DNA of 64,000 bases from Viridothelium virens. Lineage: Eukaryota; Ascomycota; Dothideomycetes; Trypetheliales; Trypetheliaceae. The stretch spans positions 186,001-250,000 of the forward strand of contig ML991791.1 in NCBI GenBank assembly GCA_010094025.1. Direction: 5' to 3'. This document shows positions 1 through 10,263 of the stretch, in pieces. The position numbers and the translations under genes were made by a program. Under the pieces are notes generated by a model. That model was not told where the DNA came from, did not search any database, and was given only the letters and a program-made list of their open reading frames with translations. Position 1 is the stretch's first letter; each line of letters begins with the position of its first letter.

Positions 1-585
1 TTTTGGACGGCAGTGGTCTGCATCTGTATGAGAGCATTGTAGTTCTAGCATTGTAGTAACTGCAGTATCGAGATAATTTAATACGCCGTCCGGCACGGAC
101 CGATAAATATTTCATTTTAAGATTACGCCGTTGAAACCAAGGCGCTTGCGCTTATGGGTCGGATTTTTCTTGAGTGTCTAAATTGCTACAAGGAACGAAG
201 AAAGATGAGATGAAAGGGAAGAATTGCCCCTGCCTAGATGTTACTGCGAATGGTGGTGCCGGAAGTAAGGGATTCAGACTTCAGCAGATAGATCTCTATT
301 CGGGTAACGATAATGGCTGGCTAGCAAGCAGTGATTGCTTGTATAGGACAAGTGTCCAATCTTTACGCGAAGCATTGAGCTTAAATAAGAGTTTAGGCCA
401 TAAATCTGCGTTATTAGCATACATTGAGATGACGTTCTGATATGTCGAATATCTTAAATGACTTTCCGGGTAAACTGCTAGCGGCGGGCGAGCATTAAGT
501 TGGCTGAGAGGATATCGGAAAGAGATGAAAAGTGAAAAATATTTGTATATATTTGATTTTTGTAGCGCTGGGCTCCAAATTCCGG
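1..585. other. intergenic, no gene seen
   Basis: AT-moderate sequence left of the tRNA. The open frames here are short, lack recognisable motifs and have no plausible splice partners. I see no gene, repeat or RNA in it. Confidence 0.5.
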
Positions 586-740
586 GGTGAGATGGCCGAG
601 CGGTTAAGGCGCCAGGTTAAGGTACAAAATCTTAACATTTGCGTATCCTGGTCGGGCAACCGGCGTGGGTTGTTGGTTTATCGTCCCTATACCGCACGAG
701 ATGCATACTTACCCCTCATTAGCGAATCCCACTCTCATCA
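586..740 (+). tRNA. tRNA-Leu(AAG) with anticodon-loop intron and an extra T-loop insertion
   Basis: All parts of a class II tRNA-Leu are present. The acceptor stem (586-592 with 733-739) pairs fully, with one G-U. The D-arm is 595-610. The anticodon stem is CCAGG/CCTGG (612-616 with 647-651) and the anticodon AAG is at 619-621. The long variable arm lies around 652-664, the T-stem is GTGGG (665-669) with CCCAC (728-732), and the discriminator is A740, as expected for Leu. A 23-nt intron (623-645) sits at the canonical 37/38 site and contains CTTAA, which can pair with the anticodon loop. Unusually, the T-loop TT/CGAAT is split by a further 51 nt (672-722). A Pol III T-run follows. Because every stem still pairs it does not look like a decayed copy, but a pseudogene cannot be excluded. 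Confidence 0.8.
672..722 (+). other. 51-nt insertion inside the T-loop (candidate non-canonical intron)
   Basis: Removing these 51 nt restores a perfect T-arm (GTGGG-TTCGAAT-CCCAC). The insertion begins with GT and ends with AG, has no terminal inverted repeat and no obvious target duplication. With the insertion present, GTGGGTT can still pair with AATCCCAC, so the T-stem persists with the insertion as its loop. It interrupts the internal B box that TFIIIC would bind. Whether it is spliced is inference. Confidence 0.6.
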
Positions 741-743
741 ACA

Positions 744-752
744 TTTTTTTTT
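744..752 (+). terminator. RNA polymerase III T-run terminator
   Basis: Nine consecutive T residues begin four bases after the discriminator base of the tRNA-Leu gene. This is the expected Pol III stop and argues that the transcription unit, including the T-loop insertion, is maintained. Confidence 0.75.
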
Positions 753-1216
753 GCTTTCTTCCCTGTTCATTGCCTCAATTGAACCTTGAAGGACCTTTTT
801 TATTATAAGGATTTTGAATAGCGCTCTGATTCATGGATACCCGAAATATAACAGAAGCCGAAGAAAATTAGCTTTGGACATATTTACATGGAGTATCTAT
901 TGTTGTGAACATCTTTTTTGCAATCTCCTCATTGCTTTTCATCATTACATGATGCTACGATGGTGTCGTAGCACCAGGAAACTTCTGCAAGCATTGCACC
1001 ATGTGGTGAAGGGATGGTAAGAAAAGGGATGATAAGACAAGGCATCGGTTGTAGAGTCATAATAAAATTAGATTATATGCATTTGGCCGGAAACACTGGC
1101 CTATGTGGACATAATTTTGGCAAACGGTCTTTAAAGCACTTGATGCTTTATCTAGGTATATTTCTTTATGCTTCAATTTTTCACGCAGACCCAACTACCT
1201 CAACGATGGCTAGTTC
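753..1216. other. intergenic, no gene seen
   Basis: Spacer between the tRNA and the 3' end of the MFS transporter. Only short, motif-free open frames are present. Confidence 0.5.
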
Positions 1217-2932
1217 TTAGCGAGTTAACCCTCTGACAGAGTTCGATGTCCCTGGCGCTTCCTCGACATCCTTGATCTCTCTGATAACGTTCTCCTCCTC
1301 TTGTCCGGCCGTGTCCTCAATCCCCTCTCCGGTGTTTCTCTCTTGGATAGCCTGAACAAGGCCCTTCTCAGTATCACCATTCTCCTTAGCCTTATCGAAA
1401 TGCGATTTTGCAGCTAGATGGGACTTCTCTTCCGTCCTGCCGTCTGCCGTGCCTGCTGTTTTGGTAATTTTCCACCCCTTGTCCCATCCCAGCCAACCGT
1501 CCTGCCATGGACCTCTTACAGCACAGGCCAGTAGCGCCATGCCTATACTGCCTACGCTATAACTCCCACTAGCAATCCAGCCTCCTTTCGCATAGAGATG
1601 ATTTCCCACCGCAGTGCCAACAAGCTGACCACAAAATGTGCTCACCATGAATGCGGTGTTGACACGGTTCCTAGCCTTTGGTGCAATAGCATATATGGCG
1701 CTTCGATTCGCGATCTGGCTAGTCTGCAGCCCCATGTCAAGAAGAAAAGCCTGGATGATGGGACCTGCGACGGTAGAGGACCCGGTGTAGGTGCCGATAA
1801 TGATACCGATCATGGCCAACCCTTCACCAAGGACAACGGAGAAGAGGGGAACGAAACGGTCGATGACCCGGCGAGCATAGAACGGCGAGAGCAACATTGC
1901 GGCAATACCGATCAGAGCGAAGAGACCAATGATGAGAGAAGAGTATTGATATGGAGGGGAGGCAAGCAAAAAAGTAAGCGTGGTCCAATAGGCGGTGAAT
2001 GGGGCAGAGGTAAAAAAGCCGATGACGCAGGACTGGACCAGCACCGGGGATTTCCAGAGGATCTGGAGGATCGAGAATAGCATACGGAAATAGTTCATGC
2101 CATCTGGATTAGTAGAAGGATAGTCCGGCATGAATAACCAGAGCAGAACGAAGATAAAATACTGAAGACCGAGAGAAAGCCAGTACACCACCCGCCAGCT
2201 GATATAATTTGTAATGGTACCGGAAATCACTCGCGCGACGAGAATACCGAGCATGAATCCAGCGACGACAATGGAGAGAGCAGCAGCGCGACGATGCGGA
2301 GGGGCAAGATCGCCTACTAAGGGAAGCATGAGTTGAGGCGTCACTGTTGTTATAGCAGTGATAAATGAGATGGCCGTAAATACGGCAAGAGAACTCGTAA
2401 CGCAAAGTCCAATCCTGTGTTTCTGTTAGCTTACAGTATTTTGGCATAGGTAGGGTGCATATCTCATCTCTTACCACATCGTAGCTGTGAAGAAGACTAA
2501 GATCAATACAAAAGGCCTTCTCTTCAGCAAATCTCCCAAGGGACATAGGAACAGCAATCCTCCAGCATACCCGGCCTGCATTACCGTTGGTATTTGTGAG
2601 ACTTTGACGTATGGGACATTAAAATCATGAGCTAAGATATTAAGGATTGGATGATTATAGTAGAGATTTGCGACAGTAAATGCACCCGCGAAGCCAAAGA
2701 GGATATTCAGAGGCATTGAAAACTCCGGTGGCTTCTCCGGATCCCAGCGACATCTTGGCGGCGTCCATGTCAAGATATCCCAGAATCGGCGACCCAACGA
2801 TCGCTCCTTCACGGACTTCTGATCTTCGGACGGAGGAGATGTGATAGAAGATGGTGTTGGGTTTTCAAGCCCCTCCTTCTCATTGTTGATTGCAGAGGGG
2901 CGGCTTTCATCAGCACTCATCTCTCCCGACAT
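1217..2932 (-). CDS. MFS transporter (YnfM-like drug/solute exporter)
   Basis: Two exons (2932-2475 and 2414-1217) joined across a 60-nt intron with donor GTAAGA, a GCTAAC branch site and acceptor ACAG give 551 residues. The ATG at 2932 is used because the codon just upstream is GTG. A hydrophilic N-terminus of about 90 residues is followed by some twelve hydrophobic segments and a long charged C-terminal tail. The NLYYNHPIL segment near the first helix is typical of YnfM/AraJ-like major facilitators, and a loop GDLLKRRP after helix 2 matches the MFS motif A position. It is predicted to be a plasma-membrane proton-coupled exporter; the substrate is unknown. It lies far from the PKS cluster, so involvement in that pathway is not indicated. 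Confidence 0.85.
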
Positions 2933-3936
2933 CACCGCAGTTCAATGATCTCCAGAACATGGCGGAAGAGAAAGTTATATTTTCCCACTTGCGAGGATGG
3001 GATTTCTCACCACTAGATGATACTCCGATCAGCGAATCGGCACTAAAAAATTATGTCCGTAATCGACCAGGTGGGGCCCAGATAACCATGAAGAAAGAGC
3101 CTTGTGTGATGCTAATGTACATTTTCACTCGTGCCGGCATCCGTCATCCGTAGCCTAGTGAGGTGATTGTAACCGAAACTCCGTTTTTACCGTCTCGTAT
3201 GGATATTAATGTTGTAATTGAGCGTGATTCTTATTGCTGAGACCACACCGACGATACTTAAGATTTATTTCCCTCTTATACTCTAGGGTATTGCCTGCCT
3301 CTAGTAATGATGAAGGCTCACAGAGTCTTTTGTAGCCTGACCAACCATACTCTAGCCGATGTTACTCTGGGATAATAACAATCAGACGGCGAAATAGAAA
3401 AGCACAGGTAAAGAAAAGGAAAAGCCTTACAAAATTCTGCATGTTGAGGAAATGCTCGTGCACTTTCGATCATATCAAGAATCATGACATGCTATTTTCT
3501 TGCATTCCTTTGCAGCCACCCAGCGATGAAGGATGATACAAATAAGCTTTCATCCTCTACACCTAGTAATTCATGGGTCAGCAGAGAACATCTGCACAAT
3601 AGAACTGCCTTGCTTTTCCTCGTTGCCACTTCAATAGTACTGATGGAACAGAAGGTCACATTGCGTTAGCAAGAGCGTCCGTCCTTTAGGGAAGAGAAAG
3701 AGGTGATAGGGGAGGGTAGGGCGTCTGACAAAGATATAAAATAAAAATTCACAACCTCTGGGGCGCATACAGCATGACGGCTATGAAACGAGCTTGATCT
3801 AGCTTATTGTCCCGAAGACTGATTGTAATCTATGATTCATATTGGATGGTCATCCAGTTTCTAACCATGTCGAACCCAAGTATACTACTGTGCCATCCCA
3901 AAATCTATCAAGTCCCCCAAACTCACGAAGCCATGA
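2933..3936. other. intergenic, no gene seen
   Basis: About 1 kb between the MFS start and the 3' end of the Ufd1-domain gene. No open frame carries recognisable motifs. It should hold the MFS promoter and the 3' UTR of the neighbour. Confidence 0.5.
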
Positions 3937-6273
3937 CTACTCCTTTCCTTCGCCAATCTTTGGCGCCTGATCTCTCAACCACCTCATCGCGTTATCTAGA
4001 TCCCCATTCTCCGCCTCCGAAGCCGCAACGCACCACTCTAACGCGTACACACCTGTCTCAGCTCCAGTCGTACCCCCAGCAGCCAGCATCTCCGCCAAGT
4101 TCCTCCTCCTCTGACTCGTCTCATCAACACAGAATTGCAGCGGACTATCCGACTCCTTCAGCCCATCCAGAAACGGCTTCACCAACGGCAGCGCCTCCTT
4201 CATCGACAACGCCCTTCCCTCCTCCCCCCGATTCTGCTTCCCCGTCTTACAATACCCATTCGCACACCACCCCTTCCCACACCCACTCATCAACTGCCCG
4301 AGATATCGCCGCTCCACCCGCCGCCGCAGCGCCTTCCCCTCGGGATCATACATCGCCACATATAGCGGGCCAAAGCACGTCGCACACAGCCCCAACTCAT
4401 TCTCATCGCTCCCCGCCCCCGCCCCCGCGATCGTCCGCCCACAATTCGCGTTCCGGCAGATACGCGGCTTGGCGCGGTTGCGGCGCTCGAGCTCATGGTG
4501 GCGGAGATGCATGTCCATGTCGCGGAGGCGCGAGATGCGGCCGCAGAGATGGCACTCGGTGGTGCGGGCGCCGTCGGCGAACTCGTGCGGCGTCAGACCC
4601 ATGAGCAACGCCTCGGAGGGCGGGGCGGAAGGATCCGACTCCCCTTCTTGCGGGACGCGCAGGTGGCAGAAGCGGCAGAGGATGAGTTTCGCGGGGCAGG
4701 TGGTGGTGCGGTGGTGCGCGAGCTGCGGGAGGGTGAGGAAGGTGAGGGTGGTGCAGTGGGGACAGGTGTGTGGGGTGTGGAAGAGGTGGTTGTGCCGGTG
4801 GAGACTGGACGGGGTGGTGCCGTGGGAGGAGTCGTGCGGACAGTGCCAGTGGGATTGGTAGGTGGGTGAGCGTTTTTGGAAGACTTGGCCGCAGCCTTGG
4901 GGGCAGAGGATGTTGTTGCGGAGACAGAAGTTTTCGTGGAGGAAGAGCGATTGTTGGGGGATCCATTGCTGGCAATTTTTGCAGCGGACTTCGCCTGGGT
5001 TTGGGGGGGCGTCCTTCAGAGTGGTGTCGCTCTGCTCTTTCGAGGAGGTTATTCTGTCGACAGCAGAAGCCCTGATTTTGTACTGTCGAGGAGCACTCGG
5101 GGTGGCCTTGCCATTTTCCTCCCTACTTTCTTGGGCATGGACAGAGACCCAAAGAGCTTCAGCATCTTCGAGTGCGACATTGGTCGGTTCTAATCGGATG
5201 CGCTTCATGGGCCTGCCTTCGAAATCCGCAAAGACGTGTTCATCATCTCGGGGCTGGCCCTGGAGACGCGAGCCCACGGGATTTACAAACAGCTCGAGAT
5301 CATCGTCATCATTGGCAGGTGTGAGTCGAATCTCCAGTGGTTGCGTCCTGCTCCAAGAACCAAGTTGGTAGTCCACATATTCACCATCTCGAACCTGCCC
5401 TTCCTGACTGTTGAACAGATCAAGTGCACCGCCAGCAGAGCTACCCTCAGCAGTCCCAGGGGCTTTCCGTTGTTTTGCGGCTATCCTCCTAAGTGTTTCG
5501 CGCGCTTGTTCTTCATTGAGAGCCTCTATATCGACCTCCAAATCAGTGTCCACAATGCAGACCCCGTCCGCTTCTGGTGTGAAACCATCGACCAAAAAGC
5601 GAAAGACCTCTTGCTTTCCATGCCGGTCTGGGTCCCCTGGCACGTGAAGGACTTCACCATTGGTCAAAGTCGTGTAGTTTGACCGTAAATGTTGCTCTAG
5701 GAGAGACTTCCAATCTTCAGGGTCATAACCTGCCTCGAGAGGACGAAGTTTGACATATGTGCCTTTTTGGAGCTGTTTTGCGTGTACCGTGATTCGTAAG
5801 GAGCCTGCGCGCTCTGGACCATCGTGTCCATTCGTCATAGCCTGGTCCTCATGAGCTAGCTTATCTTCATGTCCTCCTTCACCATGTTGTATGCCTAGGG
5901 CTTCCTCCAGAAACGAGCTCAATGTTATTTCCCCTTCTTCTCCCGAGAACTCCCGGATCCCTGCGTAAACAACACGCCCATTCTCAGGATTGACAAGCCG
6001 AAACGTCAGAGGATGTGGAAGCTCCTTATTTCTCTCAATGTTGTAAGCTCGGGCTTCACGTTCAGCCGCATATGTGTGAGGATTGTATGGATCGAAACTA
6101 GAGGAATAGGGTTGTCCATTCGACGCTTCACTGGTGACGGTCGGTGCTGCGGCAAGGAGCTGTTCCAATGCATTCGGTGGAAGGATTATTTTGTCGCCAA
6201 CGAGTCGCTTCGGGTCTGACTTAGAAACGGAATATTGCTGTGACCAGACGAGAGATTCAGGACTGGAGCTCAT
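3937..6273 (-). CDS. Ufd1-domain protein with C-terminal TRAF-like zinc fingers
   Basis: Single exon, 778 residues from the ATG at 6273; the in-frame codon further upstream is TTG. The N-terminal third (DKIILPPNALEQLL, then LTFRLVNPENGR and a GEIxLSSFLEEALGI stretch) resembles the Ufd1 double-psi beta-barrel that binds polyubiquitin in Cdc48/p97-Npl4 complexes. The C-terminal part is rich in CxxC and HxxxC pairs (from CKNCQQW at about residue 430 to CHLCGRISRLRD), as in TRAFD1/XAF1-like zinc-finger arrays, with a Cys-rich tail after it. Proteins with this Ufd1 plus zinc-finger layout are widespread in filamentous fungi and differ from the short canonical Ufd1. A role in ubiquitin-dependent protein handling is likely but inferred. 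Confidence 0.75.
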   Translation of the reverse strand: MSSSPESLVWSQQYSVSKSDPKRLVGDKIILPPNALEQLLAAAPTVTSEASNGQPYSSSFDPYNPHTYAAEREARAYNIERNKELPHPLTFRLVNPENGRVVYAGIREFSGEEGEITLSSFLEEALGIQHGEGGHEDKLAHEDQAMTNGHDGPERAGSLRITVHAKQLQKGTYVKLRPLEAGYDPEDWKSLLEQHLRSNYTTLTNGEVLHVPGDPDRHGKQEVFRFLVDGFTPEADGVCIVDTDLEVDIEALNEEQARETLRRIAAKQRKAPGTAEGSSAGGALDLFNSQEGQVRDGEYVDYQLGSWSRTQPLEIRLTPANDDDDLELFVNPVGSRLQGQPRDDEHVFADFEGRPMKRIRLEPTNVALEDAEALWVSVHAQESREENGKATPSAPRQYKIRASAVDRITSSKEQSDTTLKDAPPNPGEVRCKNCQQWIPQQSLFLHENFCLRNNILCPQGCGQVFQKRSPTYQSHWHCPHDSSHGTTPSSLHRHNHLFHTPHTCPHCTTLTFLTLPQLAHHRTTTCPAKLILCRFCHLRVPQEGESDPSAPPSEALLMGLTPHEFADGARTTECHLCGRISRLRDMDMHLRHHELERRNRAKPRICRNANCGRTIAGAGAGSDENELGLCATCFGPLYVAMYDPEGKALRRRVERRYLGQLMSGCGKGWCANGYCKTGKQNRGEEGRALSMKEALPLVKPFLDGLKESDSPLQFCVDETSQRRRNLAEMLAAGGTTGAETGVYALEWCVAASEAENGDLDNAMRWLRDQAPKIGEGKE

Positions 6274-6876
6274 CGCATGCAAGAAGGGTCGCGCGGGTAT
6301 TGGAGTACAAGGTAAGGTCTATCTGGGAGTATAGGATAATCGAACAGCAAGAGAGTTCAAGGCGACAACAGTTGTAAAAGAGACCTCGGATTGAAGGCGT
6401 ACGTGCATCAGCCTGCTGACAATCACGGATGCATTGTTTCTAGAAGAAACGATGCCACTGCTCGATTCGCCACAATACATCAACACTTGAACTTCGATGC
6501 AGCTTGCCTAGAGCTTTCACATCGCACATATCGATAGGATTCGAAGCACATTTTCCCCTGCGACTGTAAGGCATGCACAGTCTCGATGGATAATCTTGGA
6601 CTTCTACACCGAGCCTCCTCGAACATATCGAGATTAATGAGAAATACTGCCCAGATCAACAGCAGGGTTTACGCAGCCAGCTCGGCCGAACCAGGCAAGG
6701 CTGACCAAGAGTAGTGGCATGACTGCAGCTAAGGTTTCTTTCTCACCATCACGTTTGTCATCGCGCTCTTCGCACGAGTAGTATAGAATTCGCATTCAAT
6801 TTAGATTATGCTTACGTTCTCGCTCTTTGCGGATCTCACATCCTGCGCATTACCGAACAATCTCCCAGTGAGCTGA
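6274..6876. promoter_or_regulatory. divergent promoter region
   Basis: A 603-bp spacer between two divergently transcribed genes, the Ufd1-domain gene (minus) and the F-box gene (plus). It must hold both promoters. I see no open frame or repeat of note. Confidence 0.4.
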
Positions 6877-8636
6877 ATGGAAGCAGAAGGCAGCAATCTC
6901 CCCACCACGCTTCTGGATATTCTATCAAACACTCTAATCCTACATCAGACCGCTCCTTATCTCCCTGTTCCTGCAGTCTTGAACCTTTCGGCAACCAGTA
7001 AAGACTTTAGATCGCTTATATACAATAGCCCGGATGCTTTCCGTTATGTGGACCTTTCCACTGTCAAATCAGCGAATGTGCCATATGCTCCAGTGGACAA
7101 TGGCGGCATCAACTGGCGATGTCAGCGCATGGACGAGGCACTGACGGAGGATGATTTCTATTGTGGTCCATTGAGGGGCATCTTCTCTCAATTTGGACGC
7201 AAAAAGATTTTGGGTTTCGTGCAAATCTTGATTCTGGATGGCTTGACAGTCCCGGCGGATCTTGTCCGTGAGCTAGTTGCTGAGGATCGGTTCAATGTGC
7301 GGATCCTCTCCATTCGAGAGGTCAAGCACCTCAATGAAAGGAAGTTGAGACAAGTCCTCGAGTACGCAGTGCGACCCACCAGACCCGAGGGAACTCCTAA
7401 GCTTCGAGCATTGTACTACTTTGGACCTCGAGATCTCCCAGCGAGAGAAAAGGGTCTTCCCCGAGTGGCTATGCCGGGCCGATCAAACCCAGGAGCATTG
7501 AATACTGGGGTGATGGGATCCGAAGGCGCTCAGATCGGTGCTGAGTGGAACCAGCGGTCACGGGAAGCTCTGAACACTGCAGTTCCAGGTCAAACTGATG
7601 AGTGGTATAGCTCATCTGGGCGAATGATCAAGAAGGCTCACTGCTCGGAATGGGGTGAGACATTGAAAGCCTGCGAGGGCATCATTGCTTTTGACGCAGT
7701 TTTGTGTCGTGGCCCGAGACATGACCCAAGGGCTGTCTTGCGAGGGTCATCCGGCAATCCTGAAGCAGCTTTTGGAAAGGTCATGTCATATTTGAAACCT
7801 CAGGTCGCAAACGTAGCTTTGGGTCCTTCTGGATGTGCAAGCTGCGGTAATGCTCCTGAAGAGGTAGCCGTATTCGGAATCTCATCAACAGAAGAATTGC
7901 CGTTGCTGAGCCCACCACCATTACATTCATCTACACTCAGAGCAGCCCAGAGTCCCTTTTCTCTACCAGATTCTTCATCATTAAAGCTAACGGTACGGTG
8001 CGAAGAATGTTTGGAAGGCCGCTGGTGTGAACGATGCAACGTCTGGTGGTGTGAAGAATGCTACAGAGAGCCTGCATCACGTTTTCAGATACAACAGCAA
8101 CAGCAAAATAACGCCACAGAAGCTCTCAGTTGGACGAGCAGTGGGATTGGAGATCCAAGCGAGAAGATCAAGGTACATCTAGGTCTCTGTGTCGAGCATT
8201 GCTTGGTTGGCGAGATGATGTCTGGGGCAGGCAGCAATGGCATGTGGGCTTGAAGCTACATAAATGTATGCTTTGGTGTCTGCCCCAAGCTTTCTCTTGC
8301 ACCGAGGCGTCAATAGTGAGGATCAAAGGAACTGACTAACACCGGTCGTTAGGGTGTTCACCGTGATTGTTATGGATGCGGTCGTACCGTCAGTACAGTT
8401 TGTTTAACCCACCACCAGCACTCTACTGACCCGATACTTAGTGCTCTGATTGCCACGATCTCTACATGCGGAATTGTAAGGGCTGTAGAGGTGGTTATTG
8501 CATCCTTGATCATGAGGGTTCATCAGAAACACTGGTAAGTAATCTGCGTTAAATCCAGCAAATTGTGCTGATACGATGACGCATGCAGTGCGATTGGTGC
8601 AATCGATCAAGGCGGCGCACCAGGGAGCTCTACTGA
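6877..8636 (+). CDS. F-box protein with Cys-rich (zinc-binding) C-terminus
   Basis: The first exon starts at the ATG at 6877 and has an F-box-like start (ILSNTLILHQTAPYLPVPAV, LNLSATSKDFRSLI), then a leucine-rich middle and a Cys-rich block (CEECLEGRWCERCNVWWCEEC). Read alone it ends at a TGA at 8251-8253 (458 residues). Three further phase-0 exons, 8353-8388, 8442-8534 and 8589-8636, encode CYGCGRT, CSDCHDLYMRNCKGCRGGYC and CDWCNRS, ending at TGA 8636. They are separated by good GT-AG introns (53 and 54 nt). Joining the first exon to them in frame requires a GC-AG intron starting at 8248; this junction is the weak point. With it the protein is 515 residues. The F-box part would recruit an SCF ubiquitin ligase. 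Confidence 0.65.
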
Positions 8637-9052
8637 ACATGCGTGGGTGTGATTACAGGGACACGATCTTTTCTCCTCTTAGATCCTTCCTAGATTATCT
8701 CCTTAATTTTCACCACTCAATAAATCATTGCGCACCTCACCTACGTCCACATCCGTGCTACTTCTCCGTCACTGTGAGTTCTAGAATCTTGAGCCAATAT
8801 TTCAGATAATACATGTCCAGTGTCGAGGTTATGCATGCCTTCAAAATGGGGTCTGTCTTGTGTGAGCAAAGAGATTCCCGACTATCGCGGCAATTATCCA
8901 CATATTCCACCCCCAATCCATGCAGCCATTACTAACAAAATATTCAACTTCCTCCAATTAGCTACAAAAGGCAGAAACTCACCGCCTTCATCACAAGCAG
9001 CTACCTTACATATCCGTCCGTAATCGTCATAAGTTTTCCTCGCCCAACCGCC
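8637..9052. other. intergenic, no gene seen
   Basis: Spacer between the F-box gene and HRI1. No coding signal recognised. Confidence 0.45.
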
Positions 9053-9866
9053 ATGCCAACCCCCAGCATTTCACTACGCCAAGGCTTTCGCTGGACCGAA
9101 GAGGTAACCCTAATCAGACAAATGCACCCAGTATCTTACATCCAATTCACACAACCGCCAGCCAACTCAACCGTGGGACGAGCCCACCTCCACGCTTGTT
9201 CTTACCACCTCAACCCTCCGCTTCGTCGACATACGCATCTTCCACACTACCTCCACCCCCGATGACCCCAACCTCCCCCACAACAACGGTCACATAGAGC
9301 AACTCGACTGGGCATTCGCAGGCACCTCTTCCAGCGAACCCATCGCCTCCACAGACCCCGCCAGCGGCACCGTCCAGCGGTGCGAGTGGGAGCACTGGAT
9401 CGACTCACGCGTCGTACTGGGCGCAGAGCCCCAAGACGATGCAGGCGAGATGTACGAGTCGCAGAATGGGTTGGCGCTGGAGAAAGGTGTGATGCGGAAT
9501 GCGCAGGGTCGGCTACTGCCTTATGAAGAGCTGTGGAAGGATTTGCCGGTGGAGTCGACGGATGCCGCGACGGGGAGGAAAGTGAGTATTTTGGCGGTGA
9601 TGGAAGATCCCGCGCGTGGAGCGCGGAGCATGATCGTGAGGGTTGGAAAGTGGGTGCAGGGAATTATTGCAATGAATCAAGAAGTGAGTGTGGAGAGGTG
9701 GAAGTGGCGGGACGAGACGGGGAAGTTTGAGAGGATTCTTAAGATTGGAGGCTCTTTTCTGCCGTGCTCCGTGGTATTTGATGAAGAGGGCAATGCGGAA
9801 GTTGGGCAGAATTTGGAATTTGATGGGTTGGTGTGGAAGGTGCTTGAGAAGTACGAATGGTTTTGA
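9053..9866 (+). CDS. HRI1: HRI1 family protein
   Basis: Two exons, 9053-9103 and 9162-9866, joined in phase 0 across a 58-nt GT-AG intron (donor GTAACC, acceptor CGCCAG), give 251 residues, close to the roughly 240-residue yeast Hri1. Family landmarks are WAFAGT, a WEHWIDSR stretch, GRLLPYEELWKDLP and RSMIVRVGKWVQGI, in the order seen in yeast Hri1. The yeast protein is a soluble beta-barrel protein of unknown function that interacts with Hrr25 and Sec72. The intron is needed: without it the N-terminal reading frame runs off into unrelated sequence. Confidence 0.85.
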
Positions 9867-10263
9867 TTCACGGTAAGCTCTGGATTTGCCGCATTTTGAT
9901 ATCTTTTGGATTCTCTGTCCCCTCTCACACTGTTGTTACGGCTGTATTCGAAACGGGGGCTTCCTGAGCTCTGGAAGTGTCTGATTTAGATGGCTCATTT
10001 ACAAGGTGCCCTCGTACCTCTTCGACTATGGAACATTACCTAGACCATGGATTTTCTCTGCCGGTGTCACTGTTTACGGCTGGTTGGGAATGCACTGGAG
10101 ATAATTTCCTAACTTAGCAAGTGCTACTCCATGGATCGATTCGCTACTACCCCATATGTACCTATCAAATGATTATCCGAACCTCGAACCCGTTTTTCCC
10201 ACACCTTGGAGACCTCAGCATCCTATGGGCTTCGCTTTAGTTGTTTCCTAGTTGTTTCCTAAA
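9867..10263. other. intergenic, no gene seen
   Basis: Spacer between HRI1 and the hydrolase-like gene, both on the plus strand; expected to hold the promoter of the latter. No motif recognised. Confidence 0.45.

Noticed and set aside
1598-2080. 160-codon plus-strand open frame opposite the MFS gene
   Set aside because: Antisense to transmembrane segments of the transporter, with no sign of its own function.
4135-5371. Several plus-strand open frames of 70-170 codons opposite the Ufd1-domain gene
   Set aside because: They are antisense shadows of a long, motif-bearing minus-strand gene with low-complexity translations.
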